Positions 43,731 through 52,608 of a stretch of DNA of 64,000 nucleotides are shown here, piece after piece. This DNA is from Nocardiopsis_C rhodophaea. Lineage in GTDB: Bacteria > Actinomycetota > Actinomycetes > Streptosporangiales > Streptosporangiaceae. The stretch covers positions 1-64,000 of the forward strand of contig NZ_BAAAPC010000013.1 in the NCBI RefSeq assembly GCF_039530945.1. The letters run 5' to 3'. A program made the position numbers and the translations under genes. Position 1 is the stretch's first letter, and each line of letters begins with the position of its first letter. The notes below the pieces were generated by a model. It was not told where the DNA came from, made no database searches, and saw nothing but the letters and a program-made list of their open reading frames with translations.

Positions 43731-43766
43731 GGTCAGGAATTGATGAGTCTCGCCGACCGACTCGGA

Positions 43767-44507
43767 TCACAGGCCGAGCAGCGGCTCCAACCCCACGGTG
43801 AGCTGTTCGGGCAGGTCGGCCACGGACCGCACGCCCAGCAGCACGCCCGGCATGAACGACTCGCGGTTCATCGAGTCGTGCCGGATCTTCAGCGTCTCGC
43901 CGTGCGTGCCGAAGACGACCTCCTGGTGAGCGATCATGCCCTGGATACGCAGCGCGTGCACCCGCACCCCGCCCACCTCGGCGCCGCGCGCGCCGTCGAT
44001 CTCGGAGGTGGTGGCGTCCGGCATCGGATCGGAGCCGGCGTTAGCGCGCGCCTGGGAGATCAGCTCGGCCGTGCGGTAGGCGGTGCCGCTCGGAGCGTCC
44101 GCCTTCTTCGGGTGGTGCAGCTCGATGATCTCCGTCGAGTCGAAGTACGGCGCCGCCTTCGCCGCGAAGTTCATCATCAGCACGGCCGCGATCCCGAAGT
44201 TGGGCGCGATGAGCACGTTCACACCCGGGTGCCGGGCCAGGATGTCGCGCAGCTCGGCCGTCCTCGCCTCGTCGAACCCGCTGGTGCCGACCACGGCGTG
44301 GATGCCGTTGGCGGCGAGCCAGCGCAAATTGTCCATGACGGCGTCGGGATGGGTGAAGTCCACGACGACGTCGGCGCCGCGCACCTTCTCCCGCTCATCC
44401 GCCCTATCGGTACCGGCCACTAGTTCGGTGTCCGCGGCCCCCTGGACCGCCTTGATGACTTCGGACCCCATGCGCCCGTGGGCGCCGAACACTCCTACCT
44501 TGATCAC
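43767..44507 (-). CDS. dapB: 4-hydroxy-tetrahydrodipicolinate reductase
   Basis: 246-residue NAD(P)H enzyme for the second committed step of lysine/diaminopimelate synthesis. N-terminal dinucleotide fold VGVFGAHGRMGSE, VVDFTHPDAV, the family signature ELHHPKKADAPSGTA with the catalytic HHxxKxDxPSGTA, and GEVVFGTHGE-type C-terminal block (QEVVFGTHGETL). The start is GTG at 44507. It stands alone, about 15 kb from dapA. Confidence 0.94.
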   Translation of the reverse strand: MIKVGVFGAHGRMGSEVIKAVQGAADTELVAGTDRADEREKVRGADVVVDFTHPDAVMDNLRWLAANGIHAVVGTSGFDEARTAELRDILARHPGVNVLIAPNFGIAAVLMMNFAAKAAPYFDSTEIIELHHPKKADAPSGTAYRTAELISQARANAGSDPMPDATTSEIDGARGAEVGGVRVHALRIQGMIAHQEVVFGTHGETLKIRHDSMNRESFMPGVLLGVRSVADLPEQLTVGLEPLLGL

Positions 44508-44599
44508 AGAGTCGAGCGTACCGGAGCCGCCCGAGTGGCTGACGTGGGATCATGGGTTCCAGGGGGATCGGTCAGCGCGCTGGCGGGAGGCGAGACGCG

Positions 44600-45400
44600 A
44601 TGGATAGCACGGGGGACGCGCCGGATCAGGGATACGGGAAGGCGAACGGGTCCGACCGGCCCAATGGGGGCGAAGGGTCCGACCGCCCCGATCACCCGGG
44701 GCACCGGGAACCGCACCACGCGAGTATGAACGCCCGCCTCAACTGGCTGCGGGCCGGGGTGCTGGGGGCGAACGACGGCATCGTCTCCACGGCGTCCCTG
44801 GTCGTGGGGGTCGCCGGTGCGACAGCGAACAGCACGGCCATCCTCATCGCGGGCGTCGCCGGGATGTTCGCCGGTGCCCTTTCCATGGCGGCCGGTGAGT
44901 ACGTGTCGGTGAGCACCCAGCGCGACACCGAGGTCGCGGCGCTGTCGCGGGAGCGCCGCGAGCTCGCCGAGGAGCCCGACGAGGAACTCGACGAACTGAC
45001 CTGCATGTACCAGGACCGCGGCCTGAGCCCCGGCCTCGCCCGGAAGGTGGCCGTCGAGCTCACCGCCCGCGACGCGCTGCGGGCGCACGCGGAGGTGGAG
45101 CTGCGCCTCGACTCCGGTGAACTGACCAACCCGTGGGTGGCCGCGTTGGCCAGCTTCCTGGCCTTCACCGTGGGCGCGCTGATCCCGCTGCTCTTCATCA
45201 CGCTGAGCCCCGCGGACTGGCGCGTCCCCGCCACCTTCGTGGCGGTCGCCTGCGCGACCGCCGCCACCGGCGCGATCAGCGCCCGCCTCGGCCATGCCCC
45301 CGCCGGACGCGCCGCCGTGCGCTCCGTGCTCGGCGGCGCGGTCGCCATGGCCGTGACCTTCGGGATCGGCTCGCTGGTCGGCACCACGACCGGGGTGTGA
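44600..45400 (+). CDS. VIT1/CCC1-family metal transporter
   Basis: 266 residues with a polar, His-containing N-terminal extension of about 55 residues. Five membrane helices and the family blocks follow: LRAGVLGANDGIVSTASLVVG, MAAGEYVSVSTQRDTE, and a cytosolic helical insert. Homologues move ferrous iron or manganese out of the cytoplasm or into stores. ATG at 44600 has GGGAGG upstream; the longer frame to 44552 is not supported. It is convergent with the FGGY kinase, separated by 55 bases that include a weak CCCCTC/GAGGGG hairpin (45401-45421). Confidence 0.88.
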   Translation: MDSTGDAPDQGYGKANGSDRPNGGEGSDRPDHPGHREPHHASMNARLNWLRAGVLGANDGIVSTASLVVGVAGATANSTAILIAGVAGMFAGALSMAAGEYVSVSTQRDTEVAALSRERRELAEEPDEELDELTCMYQDRGLSPGLARKVAVELTARDALRAHAEVELRLDSGELTNPWVAALASFLAFTVGALIPLLFITLSPADWRVPATFVAVACATAATGAISARLGHAPAGRAAVRSVLGGAVAMAVTFGIGSLVGTTTGV

Positions 45401-45455
45401 CCCCTCTTCCGTTCCGAGGGGCCACCCTCCTCCCGACGCGGAATTCACCCGGCCG

Positions 45456-46904
45456 TCAAACCGTCCAGCGTCCGCGCACCTCCGCCAGTGCCGACCGGTA
45501 CTCGGTGTAGGCGTTCTGGTAGAACTCCGCCTCCCGCGGGCGGAGGGCCACCGTGGTGGCCGCCTCCAGCCAGCGCTCCTCGTCGACGGGGTCCCCCAGG
45601 GCACGCGCCGCGGCCATCACCGCTCCGCGCGTCCCCACCCCCGGCTCGTGGGGGATGGTGATCGGACGCCCCAGGACGTCGGCGAAGATCCGCGTCCACT
45701 CCGGCGAGCGCATCCCGCCCCCGCATGCGTACAGGGCACCGTCGAGACCCGCCTCCTCCAGGCAGTGCCGGGCGGCGTACGCCACCGACTCGCACAGTGC
45801 CCGTACCACGTCCGCGCGGCCGCTCGTCAGGCTCAGCCCGGTGAAGCGGCCGCGCGCCGCCGCGTCCACGAACGGCGCCCGCTCCCCCGACTCCGCGAGG
45901 AACGGCAGGGCCCGCACCCCGCCCGCGCCGGGCCCCGACACCGCGAGCATCGCGTCGGTGTCCTCCACCCGCGCCCCGAGCAGCTTGCAGGCCCACTCCA
46001 GGCCCGCGGTGCCCACCATCGCCGCCATCGCCCGCAGGTACTCGTCGCGGCGCGGGGTTGCCAGTATCATCCCGGCCGGTTCGCCCTCGCGGTCGAAGTC
46101 GGGCCCCTGGCGCAGCACCTCGCAGCCCAGGGTGGTGCCGACGATGAGCACACCGTCACCCGGGCGGCGCACGCCCGCCCCGATCGCGCAGGCCGGCATG
46201 TCGAACGGACCCGCCGTGACCGGAAGCCCCTTGGGCAGGCCCAGCAGGCGCGCGCCCTCGGCGTCCAGGCGGAGCACTGTCCCCGGGGCCGCCGGTTCGG
46301 CCAGCAGGCCGCGGCGGTGGGACAGCCCGCACGCCTCGATGGCGGCCGCGTCGTACCGGCGCGTTCGGGGGTTGAGGAAGGGCAGCGAGGCGTCGGAGAC
46401 GTCCACCGCGACCGTTCCGGTGAGCCGCTGGGCGACCGCGTCGACGCAGTACCCCGCCACGGCGGCGCGGTCCAGTGCCTCGGGTTCCTCGGCATCCACA
46501 TGGGCGAGCAGTGCCGCCGCGCAGCCCGGGAAGAGGCCGGAGCCGGTGCGGCGGAAGACCTCCTCGGCCACGCCGCCACTCTGCCACTTGGCGACCAGAG
46601 AGGCGGCCCGGCCATCGAGCCAGGAGATGGCGGGCCGCACCGGCCGCCCGTGCTCGTCGCGCAGCCACAGGCCGTCGCCCTGGCCGGTCAGCGCGAGGGC
46701 GGTGACCGGGGCGTCCACCCCGGCGGCGACCTCGCGGACGACCCGGGCGACCGTTCCCAGGACCTCCTCAAGGTCCTGCTCGACGCGCCCGCCGGACAGG
46801 TTGCGCAGCTCTGTGGCTGCGCCCGCGTTGGCGATCGCCGCGCCGTCGCGGTCGAACACGACCGCCTTGGTCAGCGACGTCCCGATGTCCACACCGATGA
46901 TCAC
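45456..46904 (-). CDS. FGGY-family carbohydrate kinase
   Basis: 482 residues. Phosphate-binding GVDIGTSLTKAVVFD at the start, LTGQGDGLWLRDEHG, the substrate loop with WLDGRAASLV, GTTLGCEVLRQGP, and the ATP-site block YACGGGMRSPEW identify an FGGY sugar or polyol kinase. The QGDG motif recalls erythritol and L-xylulose kinases rather than D-xylulokinase, but this is a weak pointer. The GTG at 46904 is five bases past the hydroxyacid dehydrogenase stop. It is the last gene of the DeoR-controlled operon. Substrate unknown. Confidence 0.87.
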   Translation of the reverse strand: MIIGVDIGTSLTKAVVFDRDGAAIANAGAATELRNLSGGRVEQDLEEVLGTVARVVREVAAGVDAPVTALALTGQGDGLWLRDEHGRPVRPAISWLDGRAASLVAKWQSGGVAEEVFRRTGSGLFPGCAAALLAHVDAEEPEALDRAAVAGYCVDAVAQRLTGTVAVDVSDASLPFLNPRTRRYDAAAIEACGLSHRRGLLAEPAAPGTVLRLDAEGARLLGLPKGLPVTAGPFDMPACAIGAGVRRPGDGVLIVGTTLGCEVLRQGPDFDREGEPAGMILATPRRDEYLRAMAAMVGTAGLEWACKLLGARVEDTDAMLAVSGPGAGGVRALPFLAESGERAPFVDAAARGRFTGLSLTSGRADVVRALCESVAYAARHCLEEAGLDGALYACGGGMRSPEWTRIFADVLGRPITIPHEPGVGTRGAVMAAARALGDPVDEERWLEAATTVALRPREAEFYQNAYTEYRSALAEVRGRWTV

Positions 46905-46909
46905 GGCGG

Positions 46910-47968
46910 TTACCGGTCGAGAACGGCGGGGTTGGCGAGGAAGGCCAACGCTTCGCCCCGGTGGTACCGCCCCACGTCGGCGGCGACGATACGGGCGGCA
47001 CGCTCGGCCGTCTGGCGGCTGGCCCCCGCCAGGTGCGGGGTGGCGATGACGTTGGGCGCCTCGCGCAGCGCCCAGTCGGCGGGGGGAGGTTCGACGTCGT
47101 AGACGTCGAGGGCGAGGGCGCCGAGGCGTCCGGACCGCAGCGCCTCGGGCAGGGGCGCGTAGTCCATCAGCCCGCCCCGCGCGGTGTTGACGAGGACGGC
47201 GCCCTCCGGCATCAGCGCCAGGCGTTCGGCGTCGATGAGGTGGCGCGTCCCCTCGGTAAGCCGGGCGTGCAGGCTCACCACAGCGCTGCGCCGCAGCAGG
47301 TCCTCCAGTTCCACGGGCTCCGCGCCGTCGTCGGTAATCCGCGCGGGGTCGGCGAAGGGGTCGGAGACCAGGACCCGGGCGCCGAACGCGACGAGGACGC
47401 GGGCGACGCGGGAGCCGATCGCGCCGTAGCCCACCAGCCCGACGGTCGTGCCTTCGAGTTCGACGCCCGCGTTGGCGTAGGCGTAGTAGTCGCCGCGCCA
47501 GGTCCCGGCCAGCAGCTCGGCGGAGGAGGTGGAGATGCGCCGCATGGCCGCGAGGATCATTCCGACGGCGAACTCGGCCGCCGCGGCGGCGTTGCGTCCG
47601 GGGGCGTAAGTGACGGCGACCCCGGCGGCGGTCGCGGCGTCCAGGTCGACGTTGACCGGGCCGCCCCGGCACACCGCGACCAGGCGCAGGTGGGGCGCGG
47701 CGGCGAACACCTTCTCGGTGAAGGGGGCCATCTGGGTGACGGCGGCCTCGGCGTCCGCGATCGCCTCGATCATCAGCTCTTCGGTGCCGCTGGCCTCCCG
47801 CACGTTGCCGACCGGGCCGAAGGGCTCGATCGGCCAGGGCAGGACCAGCTCGGTGAACTCGGGGTCGCCCGGCCCGGCGGGCACCGTACCCAGTTCCTGT
47901 CGGACCGCGCCGGTGAGAAGCCCGGTCCCGACGAATTCATCTCCCGCGGCCAGAATGCGCACGGTCAT
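46910..47968 (-). CDS. D-2-hydroxyacid dehydrogenase family enzyme
   Basis: 352 residues with the NAD-binding core GLVGYGAIGSRVARVL near residue 175. The catalytic triad is present: Arg in VNTARGG, Glu in DVYDVEPPP and His in ATPHLAGASRQT. These enzymes interconvert 2-hydroxy and 2-keto acids, such as phosphoglycerate or sugar acids. Here it lies between an isomerase and a kinase gene, suggesting a hydroxyacid made from the same sugar (for example a tetronate). It is 23 bases past the isomerase gene and 5 bases before the kinase. Confidence 0.87.
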   Translation of the reverse strand: MTVRILAAGDEFVGTGLLTGAVRQELGTVPAGPGDPEFTELVLPWPIEPFGPVGNVREASGTEELMIEAIADAEAAVTQMAPFTEKVFAAAPHLRLVAVCRGGPVNVDLDAATAAGVAVTYAPGRNAAAAAEFAVGMILAAMRRISTSSAELLAGTWRGDYYAYANAGVELEGTTVGLVGYGAIGSRVARVLVAFGARVLVSDPFADPARITDDGAEPVELEDLLRRSAVVSLHARLTEGTRHLIDAERLALMPEGAVLVNTARGGLMDYAPLPEALRSGRLGALALDVYDVEPPPADWALREAPNVIATPHLAGASRQTAERAARIVAADVGRYHRGEALAFLANPAVLDR

Positions 47969-47991
47969 CCCTCTCTTGCTGTGAACGGTAC

Positions 47992-48558
47992 TCAGGCGCG
48001 GCCGACGCCGGCCGCGCGGCCCTCGCGGGCGCGGTCGTCCTCACCACCGGTGGCGTGGGGGTGGGGGGTGCGGTGGGTGGTTTCGTAGGCGGTGATGCAG
48101 GCGACCTTCGCGGCGCTGGGCGACGTCGCGTCGAAGGTGAAGCCGAGCCACTCGGTCAGGATCTTCTCCGCCGCCTCGGGGCCGATGACGCGCGCCCCGA
48201 AGGTGATGATCTGGCAGTTGTTGGACGTGATCGAGCGTTCGGCGGAGTAGGAGTCGTGGGCGACCGTCGCGCGGATGCCCGGGACCTTGTTGGCGGAGAT
48301 CGCGACGCCGATACCGGTGCCGCAGACCAGCACACCCCGGTCGGCCCCGCCGCGGGCGATCAGCTCGGCGGCGGCCACGGCCGGGACGGGGTAGGCACTG
48401 TCGTCGGAGGCGTCGGCCACGCCGACGTCGGTGACCTCGGCGACGCGGGCGTCGGCGCGCATCAGGTCGCGCAGCCGGTTCTTCAGGTCGACGCCCGCGT
48501 TGTCGGCCGCGACGACGACGCGCAGCGCTCCGTTGGGGACGCCGGTTGCCTCGCTCAT
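47992..48558 (-). CDS. derI: RpiB-family isomerase, probable D-erythrulose-4-phosphate isomerase
   Basis: 188 residues. RpiB/LacAB fold: VVVAADNAGVDLKNRLRD at the N-terminus, the catalytic-loop Cys in VLVCGTGIGVAISANKVPG, and AHDSYSAERSITSNNCQIIT. The DSYSAERS-SNN pattern is that of the mycobacterial DerI subgroup, which isomerises D-erythrulose 4-phosphate to D-erythrose 4-phosphate, as I remember it. The neighbouring DhaK-type kinase supports this. A 30-residue polar tail at the C-terminus is extra. Ribose-5-phosphate isomerase is the alternative. Confidence 0.8.
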   Translation of the reverse strand: MSEATGVPNGALRVVVAADNAGVDLKNRLRDLMRADARVAEVTDVGVADASDDSAYPVPAVAAAELIARGGADRGVLVCGTGIGVAISANKVPGIRATVAHDSYSAERSITSNNCQIITFGARVIGPEAAEKILTEWLGFTFDATSPSAAKVACITAYETTHRTPHPHATGGEDDRAREGRAAGVGRA

Positions 48559-48888
48559 CAGAATTCCTCCCTAAATGCGCCCGTTACTGGGCGGGGGTGG
48601 GATCGGGATTGCGCGGAACGCGGCCGGTGAGGGCGCGCCGCCGCTGGGTGCGCTGCCGCCCGCCCGACGGCCCGCGCGGGCACGCGGTGGGGTGCTCCGG
48701 CGGGCGTCCCCGTTCGGCGAGGCCGGACGGTCCGCCCGCGGGTCGTGTGGGGTGTCGGGCCGGTGGCCCAGGCGTACGACCTGGGGCCGGTGCCCCGTGC
48801 CGCACCACTCGTGCGGCACGGCGGCCGTCGACGAAGCGGACGGCTCGGCCCGCGAGGGGTGCGCCCCCTGCTGCGGCACGGAGCGACG
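48559..48888. other. 330-base spacer inside the carbohydrate operon, with a hairpin
   Basis: This spacer between the kinase and isomerase genes is odd in an operon whose other junctions are 23 bases or less. CCGTGCCGCAC and GTGCGGCACGG (48795-48821) form a perfect 11-pair hairpin about 70 bases after the kinase stop. A 102-codon minus-strand frame starts at 48892 with an ATGA overlap of the kinase stop, but its product is Arg/Pro/Gly-rich and matches nothing I know. It may be a decayed gene or an mRNA-processing spacer. Confidence 0.45.
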
Positions 48889-50631
48889 TCATGCTGTGTG
48901 CTCCTTGTCGGGTAGGGCCCGCTGGGCGGCCTCGGCCACCGCGCCGACCACCAGGGCGAACGAGGTCGCCCCTGGGTCGGGGTGGCCCTTGCTCCGGTCG
49001 GCCAGACGGGCCGCGCGCCCCCTGGCCGGGGTCAGGTGGGCGGTGGCGCGAGCGGCCCGGACGGCCCGCTCGGCGGCTTCGGCCCAGCAGGCGGCGGCTT
49101 CGACGTGACCCGCGAGGGCGTCGGCCCCGTTCGCGCGGGCGCGCAGCCGGGCGCGGAACGGCTCGATCGCGTCGAGCATGGTCTTGTCCCCCGGGCGGGC
49201 ACCGCCCAGGTCGGCGAAGGCGCGGACGGCGCCGTCGACGGCGTCGGCCAGGGCGGTGGGGGTGATGTCTTCGGCCTCCACCCCGCGCAGGCCAGCGCCG
49301 ACCTCGGCGAGCAGCACCCCGTACAGGGCGCCGGAGGCGCCCCCAGCGGCGTCGGCGAAGGCGGTTCCGGCCGCGAGCAGCGCTTGGGAGACTCCGTCGC
49401 CCGCTTGCTCGGCGTCCCGCGCGGCGGCGACGGCGGCGCGGATGCCGCGCGTCATGCCCAGTCCGTGGTCGCCGTCGGCGGCGACCGCGTCGAGGCGGCC
49501 GAGCTCGCCCTCGTTCTCCTCCAGGCGGAGCATGGCGGCGGTCAGCGCGTGGTCGACCGGTCCGGCGACGGGGACCTCCGCGGGCCGCTCCAGACCGGCG
49601 TCGACGGTACGTACGGGCTCGACCGGTCCCGGCCGGAAGCTGGTGCCGCTGCGGTAGCCGGGAGTGTCGCAGGGGGCCGCGTAGAGTTCGGCCAGCTCGT
49701 CGTCGAGCACCATGACCGACAGCGAGAGCCCGGCCATGTCGAGGGAGGTGACGAACTCGCCGACCTCGGTGTGCACCGGGGTGAGCCCCGCGACCGATAG
49801 CCGCTCGTGGATGCGGCCGAAGACGATGAACATCTCCTCGTACGTGGTCCGCCCCAGCCCGTTGACCAGGACGGCGACGCGTCCGCTGGCGGGAAGCTCG
49901 GGCAGCAGGCCGTCGACGAGCTCGTCGGCGAGGCGGGCGGGGTCGAGGCGGTCGACGGTGCGCACCCCGGGCTCCCCGTGGATACCCAGCCCCAGTTCCA
50001 TGGCGTCGTCGGCGACGGTGAACAGGGGGTCACGGGCGCCGGGGAGGGTGCAGCCACCGAAGGCGACGCCGAAGGTGCGGGTGGCGGCGTTGGCCCTGAC
50101 AGCGGCGGCGTAGACGCCGTCGAGGTCGTCGCCGCGCTCTGCCGCGGCCCCGGCGATCTTGAAGACGAGGAAGTCACCGGCCACGCCGCGCCTGCGCTCG
50201 GGCGCCTCGGCCGGGCCGCTGGCGATGTCGTCGGTGACCAGGATGGTGCGGCTGTCGATGCCCTCGGCGGCCAGGCGGCGGGCGGCCAGCCCGAAGTGCA
50301 GGACGTCGCCCTGGTAGTTGCCGTAGCCGAAGAGCACCCCGCCGCCGTTGTCGGCCGCGCGGGCGGTGCGGTAGACCTGCTCGGCGCTGGGGCTGGTGAA
50401 GACGTCGCCGACGACGGCGCCATCGGCCAGGCCGGGGCCGACCAGCCCGGCGAAGGCCGGGTAGTGGCCGCAACCGCCGCCGATCACCACGGCCACCTTG
50501 CCGGGTCGGGGCGGGCGCCGGGCGACCACGCCGTAGGCGTCGGGGACCTTGCGCACGGTACGCCCGTAGGCGGTGGCGAAGCCGTCGAGCCAGTCGCGTT
50601 TGAAGGTGGTGGCCGTTGGGAGGACGGTCAT
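48889..50631 (-). CDS. derK: DhaK-DhaL fused kinase, probable D-erythrulose kinase
   Basis: 580 residues. The DhaK domain (1-330) has VVIGGGCGHYPAFAGLVG, GNYQGDVLHFG and the His that forms a hemiaminal with the ketone in GLGIHGEPGV. The DhaL domain (about 365-580) has ADGDHGLGMTRG, AAGGASGALYG and DPGATSF for ADP/Mg binding. Such ATP-dependent fused kinases act on dihydroxyacetone or on D- or L-erythrulose. Beside a DerI-like isomerase, D-erythrulose is the best guess. The ATG overlaps the phosphatase stop by four bases. Confidence 0.85.
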   Translation of the reverse strand: MTVLPTATTFKRDWLDGFATAYGRTVRKVPDAYGVVARRPPRPGKVAVVIGGGCGHYPAFAGLVGPGLADGAVVGDVFTSPSAEQVYRTARAADNGGGVLFGYGNYQGDVLHFGLAARRLAAEGIDSRTILVTDDIASGPAEAPERRRGVAGDFLVFKIAGAAAERGDDLDGVYAAAVRANAATRTFGVAFGGCTLPGARDPLFTVADDAMELGLGIHGEPGVRTVDRLDPARLADELVDGLLPELPASGRVAVLVNGLGRTTYEEMFIVFGRIHERLSVAGLTPVHTEVGEFVTSLDMAGLSLSVMVLDDELAELYAAPCDTPGYRSGTSFRPGPVEPVRTVDAGLERPAEVPVAGPVDHALTAAMLRLEENEGELGRLDAVAADGDHGLGMTRGIRAAVAAARDAEQAGDGVSQALLAAGTAFADAAGGASGALYGVLLAEVGAGLRGVEAEDITPTALADAVDGAVRAFADLGGARPGDKTMLDAIEPFRARLRARANGADALAGHVEAAACWAEAAERAVRAARATAHLTPARGRAARLADRSKGHPDPGATSFALVVGAVAEAAQRALPDKEHTA

Positions 50632-51317
50632 CTCCTTGCTCCTTCAGGTTGGCGCTCGCCGCCGAGGTGGGCCAGGAGCAGGGCGCGGGCGTCGTCGTTG
50701 CTCGCGGCGATGTCGGTGGCCAGCGCGAGGGCGTCGCATTGGGGCGGATAGGCGGGGTTGGGCAGGGCGACCACGGTCAGTCCCGCCGCCGCGGCGGCGC
50801 GGATGCCGTTGCTGGAGTCCTCAACGGCGAGGCATTCGGTGCCGGTGCGGCCAAGTCGGGCGGCGGCCTCCAGGTAGACGTCGGGGCTGGGCTTGCCGCG
50901 GGCGACCTCGGCGCTGGAGACGGTGGTGGTGAAGGCCGAGCTGAGGCCGTGGGCGGCCAGCACCGCGTCGATGACCGGGCGCGCGGCCGAGGAGGCCAGA
51001 GCGACGGGCACGCGCGCCGCGACGTCGCGGACCATCGCGGCCGCACCGTCGAGCAGCGGTGCCTGCCCTTCGCGCACGGCGGTGATCATCCCGTTGACGA
51101 CGGCGCGCTCGGCGTCGTCGCCGCGGTCGGGGACCCCGCTGAGCCCGGCCAGGTAGGCGGCCCATTCCGGCGCGCTCTTGCCCTGGCAGGCGGCGGTGTC
51201 CTCCGGACTCCAGGTCGCGCCGTGGGCCGCCGCGTAGGCGGACCAGTTCCGCTCCCAGAGGTGTTCGCTTTCGACCAGGACACCGTCCATGTCGAACACG
51301 ACTGCGGCGAGTGTCAT
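50628..51317 (-). CDS. HAD-superfamily phosphatase, subfamily IA
   Basis: 229 residues with all HAD motifs: VFDMDGVLVESE (nucleophile Asp), ASSAARPVIDAVL, Lys in GKPSPDVYLEAA and AVEDSSNGIRAA. It has the helical cap of the beta-phosphoglucomutase/sugar phosphatase group. It is the first gene of the DeoR-controlled operon and may remove dead-end sugar phosphates or act as a mutase. It is divergent from the deoR-type gene across 115 bases. Confidence 0.88.
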   Translation of the reverse strand: MTLAAVVFDMDGVLVESEHLWERNWSAYAAAHGATWSPEDTAACQGKSAPEWAAYLAGLSGVPDRGDDAERAVVNGMITAVREGQAPLLDGAAAMVRDVAARVPVALASSAARPVIDAVLAAHGLSSAFTTTVSSAEVARGKPSPDVYLEAAARLGRTGTECLAVEDSSNGIRAAAAAGLTVVALPNPAYPPQCDALALATDIAASNDDARALLLAHLGGERQPEGARR

Positions 51318-51332
51318 CTATTCAGCCCCTCT

Positions 51333-51356
51333 CACATTCTCAATGCGAATTTAACA
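51333..51356. promoter_or_regulatory. DeoR-type operator, copy 1 (divergent promoter)
   Basis: CACATTC followed three bases on by ATGCGAATTTAACA. It sits between the HAD gene and the DeoR regulator gene, in an AT-rich patch of GC-rich DNA. A near-identical copy occurs at 52609-52630. The core ATTC...GAAT is an imperfect dyad. Confidence 0.75.
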
Positions 51357-51432
51357 CTACAAGGGTTATATGTCACGGCCGAGTTCACACAAATCCGCGC
51401 GGCACCGCTCCCTGATGCGCGATCCTGATCCC

Positions 51433-52227
51433 ATGAGCAAGGAGACGCCGAGCGGCGGCAGCACGCGTTCCCGCACCATCCGGCAGCAGCGGATCACCGA
51501 CTACGTCATCAGCCGGGGTTCGGCATCAGCGGCTGAGCTGGTCGAGCTCACCGGGGTCAGCCTGATGACCGTCCACCGCGATCTCGACGAGCTGGCCCGC
51601 CGCGGGCTGCTGCGCAAGTACCGGGGCGGGGTGTCCGCACTGCCCTCCACCGTGTTCGAGAGCAACGAGGAGTACCGCCGGGCCGCCCACGTCGAGGCCA
51701 AGGCGGCGATCGCCCGGCGCGCGGCGGAGCTGGTCGAGCCGGGGATGTCGGTCATGCTCGACGACTCCACCACCGCCCTCGAAGTCGCCCGCCTGCTACC
51801 CGAGGTCGGGCCGCTCACTGTGGCCACGAACTACCTCGGCGCGATCGACGTGCTCAAACGGGCCGATGAGATCCGGCTGATCTGCATCGGCGGCGACTAC
51901 TTCGGCACCCACGACTCTTTCAACGGCATGGACTGCATCGAGGCCGTGGAGCGGCTCACCGTGGACATGGTGTTCCTGTCCACCTCGTCCATGACGCCGA
52001 CGATGACCTTCCACCAGGAGCCGGAGATCGTCATGGTCAAGCGGGCCATGATGGGCGCGGCGCGCACCCGCGTGCTGCTCATGGACTCCAGCAAGATGCC
52101 GCGCCCGGCCCTGCACCGACTGGCCCCGCTGTCGGACTACCACCGTCTGATCGTGGACGCCGGAAGCCCTGAGGACCTGGTCGAGGAGGCGCGGCAGCAC
52201 ACCGAGACCGACGTCGCCCCCTGGTGA
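51433..52227 (+). CDS. DeoR-family transcriptional regulator
   Basis: 264 residues. N-terminal helix-turn-helix (RITDYVISRGSASAAELVEL, LMTVHRDLDELARRGLLRKY) and the C-terminal sugar-phosphate sensing domain (LDDSTTALEVARLL, FLSTSSMTPTMTFHQEP, LLMDSSKMPRPAL). It should repress the divergent carbohydrate operon and be released by a phosphorylated sugar. ATG at 51433 is chosen; another in frame lies 18 bases upstream. Confidence 0.9.
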   Translation: MSKETPSGGSTRSRTIRQQRITDYVISRGSASAAELVELTGVSLMTVHRDLDELARRGLLRKYRGGVSALPSTVFESNEEYRRAAHVEAKAAIARRAAELVEPGMSVMLDDSTTALEVARLLPEVGPLTVATNYLGAIDVLKRADEIRLICIGGDYFGTHDSFNGMDCIEAVERLTVDMVFLSTSSMTPTMTFHQEPEIVMVKRAMMGAARTRVLLMDSSKMPRPALHRLAPLSDYHRLIVDAGSPEDLVEEARQHTETDVAPW

Positions 52228-52323
52228 CGGCCTCCCTCACCCCCACCGCGGCCCGCTCGCTGCCCCACCGGAACGCATCCCCACCGCACCGGCCCCGACG
52301 GCCGGGTTTCCCGACGGGGCGGG

Positions 52324-52470
52324 TCAGCGCTTCTCGACCGGCGCGCGGAACACCGGCTCCGGCCGGATCGGGGCGTCGATGGGGTCCGTCGGCACCGTCC
52401 ACGACAGACGAGTCGCCTCCTCCTCGCTGCCCTGGGGATGGCCGAACGCCGCCGGGTGAACACGGGTGGA
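52324..52470 (-). other. Possible C-terminal remnant of an unknown gene
   Basis: On the minus strand, a frame ending at 52324 reads LSWTVPTDPIDAPIRPEP then VFRAPVEKR and stop, with codon third positions almost all G or C. It looks like the tail of a real protein, but upstream the frame soon turns into Arg/Gly-rich text without a start signal. The 442-base stretch 52228-52669 otherwise holds only the second operator. No family is recognised. Confidence 0.25.
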
Positions 52471-52608
52471 CTGTGGCGCCGTCCCCGGCCGTCCCCCGCT
52501 CGCGCCAACGTCCCGCATCGCGGAAACGCCGCGCCCGGGAGCACCGCCGCCGCACGGTGACCGCCGAAGACGCTCGCACGGCAAAGAAATCACGGAGATC
52601 CGATATCG

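Noticed and set aside
48584..48892. 102-codon minus-strand frame coupled to the DhaK-DhaL stop
   Set aside because: The ATGA overlap is attractive, but the product is low-complexity without family. It is kept only as part of the spacer description.
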